DNA of 64,000 bases from CAYMSO01 sp964393185 (lineage in GTDB: Bacteria; Patescibacteriota; Dojkabacteria; J137): contig CAYMSO010000006.1 of NCBI GenBank assembly GCA_964393185.1, positions 1-64,000 of the forward strand, written 5' to 3'. Below, one piece after another: positions 18,477 to 24,923 of this stretch; within the stretch, counting starts at the first letter, position 1, and the number at the start of each line of letters is the position of its first letter. The notes beneath the pieces are model-generated. The model searched no databases and was not told where the DNA came from. It worked only from the letters and a program-made list of their open reading frames with translations. Both the position numbers and the translations under genes were made by a program.

Positions 18477-18523
18477 TGTAATTTTGAAGGAATCACAATA
18501 TCTAACCTTGCTTCCAAATCATT
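18470..18523 (-). repeat. 54-bp near-copy of the 3' region of the gene at 12017-14113
   Basis: Read on the minus strand, these 54 bases match 13811-13864 at 50 positions by hand alignment. In the gene's frame both encode DLE-RLDIVIPSKLQDA. Three of the four differences fall at third codon positions of that frame, which suggests divergence from a coding copy. The match stops abruptly where the transposase remnant begins. Confidence 0.75.
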
Positions 18524-18543
18524 ATGATCTTTTTCATTTATTA

Positions 18544-18723
18544 TTAAATCCAGAATAAAAAGGCAATAAATAATGCGAACACGATAACAAATACAATAAA
18601 CGCAATTATATTTGCTAAAGGCAGATATCTATCCTGAGGCATTTCCAAACCTTGGTGTTTTTCACGCGATTTCCTATCTTCCTCAGTTTCTCTAAATTTC
18701 TGCATTAGTTCTGTTAATGTCAT
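18544..18723 (-). CDS. Small single-helix membrane protein at operon end
   Basis: A 59-residue frame whose ATG overlaps the stop codon of the upstream glycosyltransferase (ATGA overlap), a strong sign of translational coupling. The first 35 residues are hydrophilic and charged (ELMQKFRETEEDRKSREKH). They are followed by one membrane helix from about residue 36 to 58 (LANIIAFIVFVIVFALFIAF) ending in Trp-Ile. It looks like a small membrane partner of the glycosyltransferase operon. Family not recognised. Confidence 0.6.
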   Translation of the reverse strand: MTLTELMQKFRETEEDRKSREKHQGLEMPQDRYLPLANIIAFIVFVIVFALFIAFLFWI

Positions 18724-19796
18724 GGTTTGTTTGTTAATTCCTTTAAAAAATTATCCCACAATAATGCAACCTGCTCAACAGAAAACCTGTCGATGTCTTC
18801 TTGCGTCTTGGTTCGCATTGCTTCCAGTTTGTTTCTATCTTGTAGCAATGATAGTGTGGTCTCTAGAAATTCATCCTGATAGTGACTATCTGAAGAGTTA
18901 CCTCTGATTAGTTTGCCATTTTCACCTTGAACTCTTTCAATAAGCCCTGATCTATAAGTAGAAATAACAGGCGTTTCAACATAAAGACATTCCAGTGCGG
19001 ATATACAAAACAATTCGTCAAAATCGGTTGGATATAACATTAGTTCACTTGTAGCTTGGTGATACGCAACTTCTTCTTTCGGTATATTACCCAATCTAAA
19101 GACGTTTTTTCTTCCGCTTATAAGTAGGTAAAGATCATTCATAACGTGCATGTCGTCTTGCTTTGTACTTCCCCATAAGGTCATGTCACTTGTAACATAT
19201 AGCTTGGCTTCAGGTAGTATCTTGGAAATCTCATCCCAAATTTTTATCAAATATTGCAGACCACGAATTGGTACTGAGCAGTAAATACATTTATAACGTT
19301 CTTTTTTCTCATTCTTAAATTTATCGTATAGGTAATTATCAAAAAAGTTTGGTATCTCAACTACTTTCTTGGTATCTCTTGTTAGATTTAAACTATTTAT
19401 AGTCAAGTTCTTGTGAAATTTTGAAACCACTACAATTTTATCTAAAAGACCCTTATTAAATAGTGAGTGAATCTTTTTATCGTTGTAAAAGTTATCGTGT
19501 GACCACAGTATGGTTTTCCTTGTCTTTAGAGGGTAATTAAATGCTTCCAAATAACGCAAAACAATTTTGGAGTCGTAAACTGTCTCATCATCTTCAGTTC
19601 TCCATATGTTTTTCCATCGAACTCCATGATACACACCCTCCTTATAGGTATTGGCATAAACTGTCACTTCATGTCCAATTCTTGCCAACTCCTTAGTCAG
19701 TAAGACAAATAAACTTTCTGTCCCTCCTAACCCTCGGTCAAGATAGTCTGGCGGATAAATTGAGAAGCGTTTCGCATAGATAAATGCTAATTTCAT
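18720..19796 (-). CDS. Family 4-type glycosyltransferase
   Basis: A 358-residue GT-B fold enzyme. The N-terminal domain shows GLGGTESLFVLLTKELARIG followed by HEVTVYANT, the usual acceptor-side start of GT4 enzymes. The C-terminal donor domain shows KCIYCSVPIRGLQYLIKIW, RLGNIPKEEVAYHQATSELML and the E-x7-E-like region DFDELFCISALECLYVETPVI. Activity would be transfer of a sugar from a nucleotide-sugar in the cytoplasm; the sugar is unknown. It overlaps its upstream neighbour by 4 bases and the next small membrane gene by 4 bases, inside a five-gene operon. Confidence 0.88.
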   Translation of the reverse strand: MKLAFIYAKRFSIYPPDYLDRGLGGTESLFVLLTKELARIGHEVTVYANTYKEGVYHGVRWKNIWRTEDDETVYDSKIVLRYLEAFNYPLKTRKTILWSHDNFYNDKKIHSLFNKGLLDKIVVVSKFHKNLTINSLNLTRDTKKVVEIPNFFDNYLYDKFKNEKKERYKCIYCSVPIRGLQYLIKIWDEISKILPEAKLYVTSDMTLWGSTKQDDMHVMNDLYLLISGRKNVFRLGNIPKEEVAYHQATSELMLYPTDFDELFCISALECLYVETPVISTYRSGLIERVQGENGKLIRGNSSDSHYQDEFLETTLSLLQDRNKLEAMRTKTQEDIDRFSVEQVALLWDNFLKELTNKP

Positions 19797-20482
19797 AGAA
19801 CTTTGTTTTTAAAATCTAAAGTCTGGATTATTGAGTCAATACTCTTATTTGTAGTATCAATTATAATTTTATTTTTATACCTTTTATCTATATTCTCGTT
19901 TAGTAACTGTTCCCATCTCAAGTACCTGCTCTTTTCATTTAGCATAAATCTACTTTCAATACTTTGTATTTCATTCTCTGGGGGATACTGTTGGGAGTGC
20001 CTTTTTAGACGTTCCTCATAATCCGCAAATAGATATATTACAAGATCGAAGTGAATGTAGAAAAATGAGAAAAAGGTGTTCAATCTTAGTAGATTCTTTA
20101 GTTCCATCGCCTTGTTGTAGGCAAAGTGTCTCGGATAGTAGCTGACTTGAACGATAACCTTATTTTGTCTAGGCATAAAGAAAAGACCATCCAATATGTA
20201 AGTAATTGCATAAAGATAACTTCTAATACTGTTAGAAAGTTTCCAATTATAGGTAAAGCGATCAGCCATAGTTGAGACTGGCGTTTTTAGTAAAGCACCT
20301 ATATTTACTCTCGTACTGTATCCCTCAAATTCATATTGTGCTAACTTTCTGGCAAGTGTCTTTTTCCCAGAGCAATCAAGTCCTTCAATTAAAATAAGTT
20401 TACTGTTAGAAATATAACGTCTATATATCGTTGGTGTCAGCAATATGGCTACTAATACTAATATTATTAATATGATTATCAT
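19793..20482 (-). CDS. Membrane-anchored thymidylate-kinase-like P-loop protein
   Basis: A 229-residue protein. Residues 2-18 form a membrane helix (IIILIILVLVAILLTP). A P-loop kinase domain follows: LILIEGLDCSGKKTLARKLA matches the EGxDGaGKtT loop of dTMP kinases, with Cys-Ser in place of Gly-Ala and Lys for the first Thr. DRFTYN resembles the DR-Y motif, and the region LKRHSQQYP looks like a LID. Canonical dTMP kinases are soluble, so the anchor and the setting between two glycosyltransferases (4-base overlaps on both sides) suggest a specialised role. Substrate unknown; it may phosphorylate a nucleotide or a lipid-linked precursor. Confidence 0.7.
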   Translation of the reverse strand: MIIILIILVLVAILLTPTIYRRYISNSKLILIEGLDCSGKKTLARKLAQYEFEGYSTRVNIGALLKTPVSTMADRFTYNWKLSNSIRSYLYAITYILDGLFFMPRQNKVIVQVSYYPRHFAYNKAMELKNLLRLNTFFSFFYIHFDLVIYLFADYEERLKRHSQQYPPENEIQSIESRFMLNEKSRYLRWEQLLNENIDKRYKNKIIIDTTNKSIDSIIQTLDFKNKVL

Positions 20483-21633
20483 AAGTGCCCTCTAGTAAAA
20501 AATATTTTACTGAACTTATTGATCTGTGTAGCTTGTGCCAGCAAGGTCAAAATCAAGGTAATAGTGATTAGATGTGGGAAAATTAATGCATGTAGGATTC
20601 CCCACAAGATAGATTCTCTAATATTGTTGACTACTTCTAATGAACTAGCAATAACTATTGCTAGATAGCTACCATGTAAAATTAAGGTTGGGATAAGGGC
20701 TACGTTATTTATTAGTGAAACCAAATAACCAAATGAAATTACATAATATATTATGTACCATAAGAATGGATAACTGGCTACTATTAGCTTATTTCTTAAT
20801 GTTGGAGTTTTACGAAGACTTTGAATATAAGTCGGTATTAGGTTTATATTACCGATAAGCCACCGAATTCTTTGCAGAACAAAATAAACTATGTGATCCC
20901 TATCCTCCTCATCTGCAACTAAACATTCCACCACTTTAACAGAATAACCATTTGCTATGGATTTATAAGTTACAAAAAGGTCTTCCTGCAAAACGAGATC
21001 TTTCTGATATTTCAAATAAACACTTTTTGTTACCAGTGTAAAACTACCATGAATAGTTGCAACTCCTAGTCTTCCTCTTACTCTCTGTAAAAATGAATTT
21101 ATAAAGTATCGCTCGAATTCTATAATCTTAGATTCCCAGTTTGACTTTCTTTTGTATTGTATGATTCCGATAATAAAAGTACTGTTATTTTTTTCTTTCT
21201 GTGATGCCAATAACTCAAAAGCATTTGGCTTTAGTTTTATATCTGCATCTAATAGAAAAATTTCATCATTTTTTGTATATCGAATGCCATTTATTAAAGC
21301 CGTAGACTTGCCAATGAAATCATCAATTACTATGCAATGGATTTTTGGGTTACTTTTTTCAATCTTTTTGACAATTTGCATAGTGCGATCAGACGAGTTA
21401 TTAATAACAACAATAATCTCGTCAATCTCTATGTTTTTCTGAACTAATATTAATTCTAGTGTGTCTTTTATGTGATTTTCCTCATTCGAGACGGGTAGCA
21501 CTACAGAATAGCTTTTTTTGGGAAACTCTAGTGTACTTTCGAAGTCTGATTGTTTTTTTCTTACCAGGTAATAGACATGTAGGTAAAGAAAACCTATAGT
21601 GACTATTTGTAAAACAATAATTATATACAACAT
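20479..21633 (-). CDS. Membrane family 2 glycosyltransferase (cellulose/hyaluronan synthase-like)
   Basis: A 384-residue protein. An N-terminal helix (1-24) is followed by a GT2 domain with KKSYSVVLPVSNEENHIKDT, VVINNSSD, GKSTALINGIRY and the donor-binding EIFLLDADI. The acceptor region shows VLQEDLFVTYKSIANGY and the Q-x-x-RW motif as VLQRIRWLIGN, diagnostic of processive beta-glycosyltransferases. Four C-terminal helices follow. This architecture fits synthesis and export of a polysaccharide across the cytoplasmic membrane. It lies 5 bases after the RHH-fusion gene and overlaps the kinase-like gene by 4 bases. Confidence 0.88.
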   Translation of the reverse strand: MLYIIIVLQIVTIGFLYLHVYYLVRKKQSDFESTLEFPKKSYSVVLPVSNEENHIKDTLELILVQKNIEIDEIIVVINNSSDRTMQIVKKIEKSNPKIHCIVIDDFIGKSTALINGIRYTKNDEIFLLDADIKLKPNAFELLASQKEKNNSTFIIGIIQYKRKSNWESKIIEFERYFINSFLQRVRGRLGVATIHGSFTLVTKSVYLKYQKDLVLQEDLFVTYKSIANGYSVKVVECLVADEEDRDHIVYFVLQRIRWLIGNINLIPTYIQSLRKTPTLRNKLIVASYPFLWYIIYYVISFGYLVSLINNVALIPTLILHGSYLAIVIASSLEVVNNIRESILWGILHALIFPHLITITLILTLLAQATQINKFSKIFFTRGHL

Positions 21634-21638
21634 ACTGT

Positions 21639-22220
21639 TTAATCTAGTGGATGGTCATTTATTTCCTGTAAAATCAGATCTCGAACTATATCAGACTTGT
21701 TTCGACCCTCTTTTTGAGATCTACGATTAAGATAATTATGAATCCTATGATTTATATAAAAATTAAATTTTATTTTTCCAGAAAGGATGTTAGTTAAATA
21801 TTCTTTAATAATTTCTTTAACCTCTTCCTCACTTTCATATTCTTTAACTTGTAGCAAACCATACCTAGAAGTATGGAGCATTATAGGTAAAACAAAGTCT
21901 TTACTTTTCTTATAAATTACAAGAGCTGGTATTTTATTATGTAGTGCATAATCTAGTTGATAACCTACTTTAAATGATTGAGTTGTAATATCTGCAATCA
22001 TTGTATCCGAAGATGTAATGAGTTTTATAACGTAGTCATAAACACTTAGTCCCGAGCCATCTATCTCCTTCTCTACTTTCTTTCTATAGTCACTTTCGAT
22101 TGGATGATGGATGTAGTTTGTATTTTCATGACCTAGAGAAAGAATAAGCTGATTTATATAACTATAACGATCATTATCCTTATCGAGATTAGAAGTTGAA
22201 CCCGTAAAAAATACTTTCAT
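21639..22220 (-). CDS. Nucleoside deoxyribosyltransferase-like sensor fused to ribbon-helix-helix domain
   Basis: 193 residues from the ATG at 22220 (an upstream frame extends to 22265, but MKVFFTGS is the usual family start). Residues 1-135 resemble nucleoside 2-deoxyribosyltransferases: MKVFFTGSTSN, SDTMIADITTQSFKVGYQLDY, ALHNKIPALVIYKK. Family enzymes use the Glu of the Y/M-E-L-G-Y-A motif as nucleophile; here that position is Gln88 (GYQLDYA), so catalysis is doubtful. Residues 150-188 form a ribbon-helix-helix: strand KFNFYINHRIHNYL, helix NRRSQKEGRNKSDIVRDLI. The combination suggests a nucleotide-binding repressor. It is first in a five-gene operon and an operator-like array lies just upstream. 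Confidence 0.75.
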   Translation of the reverse strand: MKVFFTGSTSNLDKDNDRYSYINQLILSLGHENTNYIHHPIESDYRKKVEKEIDGSGLSVYDYVIKLITSSDTMIADITTQSFKVGYQLDYALHNKIPALVIYKKSKDFVLPIMLHTSRYGLLQVKEYESEEEVKEIIKEYLTNILSGKIKFNFYINHRIHNYLNRRSQKEGRNKSDIVRDLILQEINDHPLD

Positions 22221-22273
22221 ATGACAAATTGTATTGACATAACAAATTAAATATCTTATCATCAAATATATTT

Positions 22274-22312
22274 TTACTCACATATGAGTAAGAAAGGTAT
22301 ATATATGAGTAA
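22274..22312. promoter_or_regulatory. Operator-like array upstream of the RHH-fusion operon
   Basis: TTACTCA (22274-22280) and TGAGTAA (22285-22291) form a perfect 7-bp inverted repeat around CATA. ATATGAGTAA occurs at 22282-22291 and again at 22303-22312, exactly 21 bp apart, which is two helical turns. Tandem sites on one helix face are typical for ribbon-helix-helix repressors, which bind cooperatively. The array lies 54-92 bases upstream of the proposed start at 22220. Confidence 0.6.
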
Positions 22313-22378
22313 CTAAAAAATTATACTACAGAAATCTCTAAAGGTGAATTAATAAATTGGGGGATAGATGTAGAAAAA

Positions 22379-22416
22379 GCTGATTAGTTTCGTTTTCGAG
22401 GACTACACTAATCAGC
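22379..22416. repeat. Perfect 10-bp inverted repeat (hairpin)
   Basis: GCTGATTAGT (22379-22388) pairs perfectly with ACTAATCAGC (22407-22416) around an 18-base loop. No T-run follows on either strand, so it is not a standard terminator. It lies between the minus-strand operon promoter and the start of the plus-strand small genes. The same stretch (22266-22494) otherwise holds the operator array and a short unrecognised open fragment ending at 22387. Confidence 0.6.
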
Positions 22417-22494
22417 CATAGTTTAAGCTTGAAGTTCGGTATTTAGTACCTCACTTTTCGCTTATGTGTTTAATTTTAAAAGAGATTTAAATAG

Positions 22495-22755
22495 ATGTCA
22501 ATAGGTGACGGCAACAAAAAATACAAGTATAGCTTTGAAGAGATAATCACTGATCTAATCTCTAAAGTTAAAGATTCAGAGGGAGAGCAAACATTAGAGC
22601 TAATCTTCAAGCATTTGGAGGATCTAGCAGAAACAGCTAGCTCGATAGGGGTATTCCTGAACAGTCCGTTAGTTAGGATGTTGCAACCACATAGTTCAAT
22701 ACAATTTTCTCATCAGCAAAATAAAGAAATTTATATTTTAACCAGGGTTAAATGA
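22495..22755 (+). CDS. Small hypothetical protein
   Basis: An 86-residue protein with an acidic, helical first half (KYSFEEIITDLISKVKDSEG, LIFKHLEDLAE) and a polar C-terminus. There is no signal peptide or membrane helix. It overlaps the following HAD-like gene by 4 bases (ATGA), so the two are probably translated together. Family not recognised. Confidence 0.5.
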   Translation: MSIGDGNKKYKYSFEEIITDLISKVKDSEGEQTLELIFKHLEDLAETASSIGVFLNSPLVRMLQPHSSIQFSHQQNKEIYILTRVK

Positions 22756-23036
22756 ACATGGCATTCGATATTCACGGCACATTACTTAGGAGCAATGAAA
22801 AAGAAACAGAGGTAATGGCTGGTCTATTAAAGATATTAAAAAATGCTGGGCATACAATAATTGTTTGGTCGGGTGAGGATCTAGACGAAATTATAAAGAT
22901 CGTTAGAGATCTTGAGATCGAAGAGTATGTGGATAAGGTAATGACAAAAATCAATTTTGATAGAAATTATATGACTGAAATAGCATTTGATGATAATCCC
23001 GCTGCTTTTGCTGTAAAGGCAGTTATACAAGTTTAA
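22752..23036 (+). CDS. Short HAD-like protein with altered motif I
   Basis: A 94-residue minimal haloacid-dehalogenase fold. Motif I reads AFDIHGTLL (Asp6, His8), where the second Asp of the DxDGT signature is His. Motif II is TIIVWSGED and motif IV is IAFDDNPAAF. In HAD phosphatases the second Asp is the general acid/base, so hydrolysis would be impaired or chemically different. The length is far below normal HADs; there is no cap domain, resembling short C0-type HADs or polynucleotide phosphatase-like fragments. It overlaps the upstream small gene by 4 bases. Confidence 0.65.
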   Translation: MNMAFDIHGTLLRSNEKETEVMAGLLKILKNAGHTIIVWSGEDLDEIIKIVRDLEIEEYVDKVMTKINFDRNYMTEIAFDDNPAAFAVKAVIQV

Positions 23037-23055
23037 GATTTTAAGAATATAAATA

Positions 23056-23341
23056 GTGAATAAAAAAATACGTATTCGCAAAGGAAACAGAATACTTTGA
23101 GTTTATTACAAAAGGAAATAAGCAAAATGAGATTCAATCCGTTGCTACAAACTTAGAACCATACAGAGGTGAACTAGATATTGATGGTGCTGTTGCCTTT
23201 ACTTTTATAGTTACTGAAGCAGATGATGATTTGCAGAGAGCATTGGATGATTTGATTGTATTTGTTGAAAATGATACGAAAGAGATCATCGATTGGAAAA
23301 ATAAAGTTAAGCATTTAAAAGAACATTATCTTGGAAGTTAA
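23056..23341 (+). pseudogene. Small unknown gene with a frameshift in an A7 run
   Basis: A GTG at 23056 starts MNKK and then meets seven As (23062-23068). Removing one A brings it into a long frame that runs KYVFAKETEYFEFITKGN, through GELDIDGAVAFTFIVTEADD, to a TAA at 23339-23341, giving a 94-residue acidic protein. The long frame has no ATG, GTG or TTG near its 5' end of its own. Either the gene is frameshifted, the run is mis-sequenced, or slippage on A7 is used to make the protein. The product is not recognised. Confidence 0.55.
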
Positions 23342-23514
23342 TGAACTACATAGTCGTCTCTAAAGCTGAACTTGAACATTATTTATATAGAACACAAAGC
23401 CATAATGAGATTTGGTACTTTTGGCGAAAGATTGTAAAGAAAATGCCAGATGAAATATATGAAGCAATTAAGAATAAACGTACTGATTTAGTTCATATTT
23501 CAAAGGGCATTTAA
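23341..23514 (+). CDS. Very short hypothetical protein, probably a truncated gene
   Basis: The ATG overlaps the preceding TAA (TAATG), suggesting coupling. The 57-residue product is basic (VVSKAELEHYLYRTQSHNEI, FWRKIVKKMPDEIYEAIKNK). Directly after its stop, the next frame continues as an open stretch, so this is likely the intact 5' half of a broken gene rather than a complete one. Confidence 0.4.
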   Translation: MNYIVVSKAELEHYLYRTQSHNEIWYFWRKIVKKMPDEIYEAIKNKRTDLVHISKGI

Positions 23515-23689
23515 TATAAACGGTTATAAACCCTACATATTTGTATCAGAAAGTGCATCAGATTCAATAAATGCATATCTTTAGAAATATGTAGTTTATG
23601 TGATTAGTAAACCAGGAAAGGGTTACAAGACTGGCTTGGATGTAAAAGAGAAACTGAAACATAAACGCATAAGAGGAAGGGAAGATTAG
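23515..23689 (+). pseudogene. Remnant with in-frame TAG, continuing the broken small gene
   Basis: In the +1 frame relative to the preceding short gene, the sequence reads NGYKPYIFVSESASDSINAY, then TAG at 23582-23584. It resumes KYVVYVISKPGKGYKTGLDV and ends with a basic tail at the TAG of 23687-23689. Joined with the preceding frame, it would give one protein of about 115 residues disrupted by one frameshift and one stop codon. This marks the area as decaying. Confidence 0.45.
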
Positions 23690-23712
23690 TAATATTTTTT
23701 ACTGAAGTATAA

Positions 23713-23949
23713 ATGCATAATCCTAAAGTCAAGTTGAATTCTGAAGTAACAATTGAAATGGGCGGAAAAACGAGAACAGTAACAATAGTGAAAAGAACTG
23801 AGATTGGCTTAAGTAAAGGTATTATTTCTGAAGATTCACCTTTAGGGAAAATATTGATGGGTATGAGTATAGATGATATAACCGACTTTGAAAGTCCGTC
23901 TAGAAAGGTTGTTGAAGTAAGTATCTTAAGAATTAGAAAGCATGAGTAA
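23713..23949 (+). CDS. Stand-alone GreA/GreB C-terminal (FKBP-like) domain protein
   Basis: A 78-residue protein matching only the C-terminal domain of transcript-cleavage factors GreA/GreB and the Rnk family: KVKLNSEVTIEMGGKTRTVT, then GIISEDSPLGKILMGMSIDD and VVEVSILRIR. The signature SPLG-A/I-L-G is intact. The N-terminal coiled coil that reaches the RNA polymerase active site is absent, so cleavage-stimulating activity is not expected. It could bind RNA polymerase near the secondary channel, like Rnk, or be a Gre fragment kept for another purpose. Confidence 0.75.
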   Translation: MHNPKVKLNSEVTIEMGGKTRTVTIVKRTEIGLSKGIISEDSPLGKILMGMSIDDITDFESPSRKVVEVSILRIRKHE

Positions 23950-24094
23950 ATTTGTATTACGTTACATTGCACATAATCGCCTTTGATGTTAAAGAATGAT
24001 GACATAAAGCACAATAATGAAGAGAGATTACATTGGAAGTAGCAACCTTAAACCCTAGCAAACTAATCAAAAAATAAATTATTAAAACATTATC

Positions 24095-24916
24095 ATGAAA
24101 CTTGAGCAAACCGCACTACAGTCTATTTTAAATGAACAAGAATACAGAGACTTTGAAGGTGTTCTAACCGAAGTATGTAGGCAAGAACCAAGTATTATCG
24201 GAGTATTGGCAATAGGGAGTTTAGTCCAAGATATGAGACTACCAGACCCTTCAGGTTTAGCAACACCTCGAACTGAGAGAGAGGAAATATATGATGTTAT
24301 AAGGAATAGAGGAAGGAGGAGGATTTTTCCTAGTGCCAATTCGGATTTAGATTTGTGGATATGCACTCAGAACCCTTTTGAAGCTCAATATGTTGAACAT
24401 GCAATAGAATATCGAGCGATTGAGCTGATTGATACATTGATCAATGATAGAAGTATACATGGCACAAATAGATGGATTGAATTGAAACAAAAGGCCTTTG
24501 GTGCATTTTATAAAAAGGACTATCTTTATACCGATCAGTGGAAAACTTCAAATCAAGATGCCCCTTGGAACGCTGAGGATTTTAAGACCAGGTTGATTAG
24601 TGAACTTATGTATTGGCTACCTGACGTTGTAAGAAGAGTCAACTATAATTTCAAAAAACAAATACCAGGTGATTTTTTAGAGGTAAGAGCGTATCCGGAA
24701 TGCACATTCAATCTCAGGCCAGAAGATCTAGTTATAGACGGTGTGGTGGAGAAGTCTCCATTCCCCCGAATAGTTAATAATGATTGGCTTGATATTAATC
24801 GAAATGCAATGGTCTTGTATGTAACTGATCAAGTTTCTCCAAGCACAATATATCCATTTCAGGAAGATGGTCGGAGGCTAGGTAACGACATACAACAATT
24901 TATTTCTGAAGCCTAG
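24095..24916 (+). CDS. Polymerase beta-like nucleotidyltransferase
   Basis: A 273-residue protein. The nucleotidyltransferase core is visible as GVLAIGSLVQD (Gly41-Ser42) and SANSDLDLWIC with Asp84 and Asp86 as likely metal ligands. Between GS and DxD there is an unusually long, Arg-rich insertion of about 40 residues. The C-terminal half is helical and aromatic-rich (RLISELMYWLPDVVRRVNYN). Relatives transfer nucleotides to antibiotics, RNA or proteins (for example MNT-type antitoxins), but no HEPN partner is adjacent. It is followed 7 bases later by an NDP-kinase-like gene, starting a nucleotide-handling block. Confidence 0.72.
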   Translation: MKLEQTALQSILNEQEYRDFEGVLTEVCRQEPSIIGVLAIGSLVQDMRLPDPSGLATPRTEREEIYDVIRNRGRRRIFPSANSDLDLWICTQNPFEAQYVEHAIEYRAIELIDTLINDRSIHGTNRWIELKQKAFGAFYKKDYLYTDQWKTSNQDAPWNAEDFKTRLISELMYWLPDVVRRVNYNFKKQIPGDFLEVRAYPECTFNLRPEDLVIDGVVEKSPFPRIVNNDWLDINRNAMVLYVTDQVSPSTIYPFQEDGRRLGNDIQQFISEA

Positions 24917-24923
24917 AGATTTT

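Noticed and set aside
23604..24014. 136-residue minus-strand frame
   Set aside because: It lies opposite the GreA-like domain gene, has no family features and biased composition; treated as a shadow frame.
22379..24095. Integron-like gene cassettes with attC hairpins
   Set aside because: Only one strong hairpin was found and it is not repeated between the small genes; no integrase is present.
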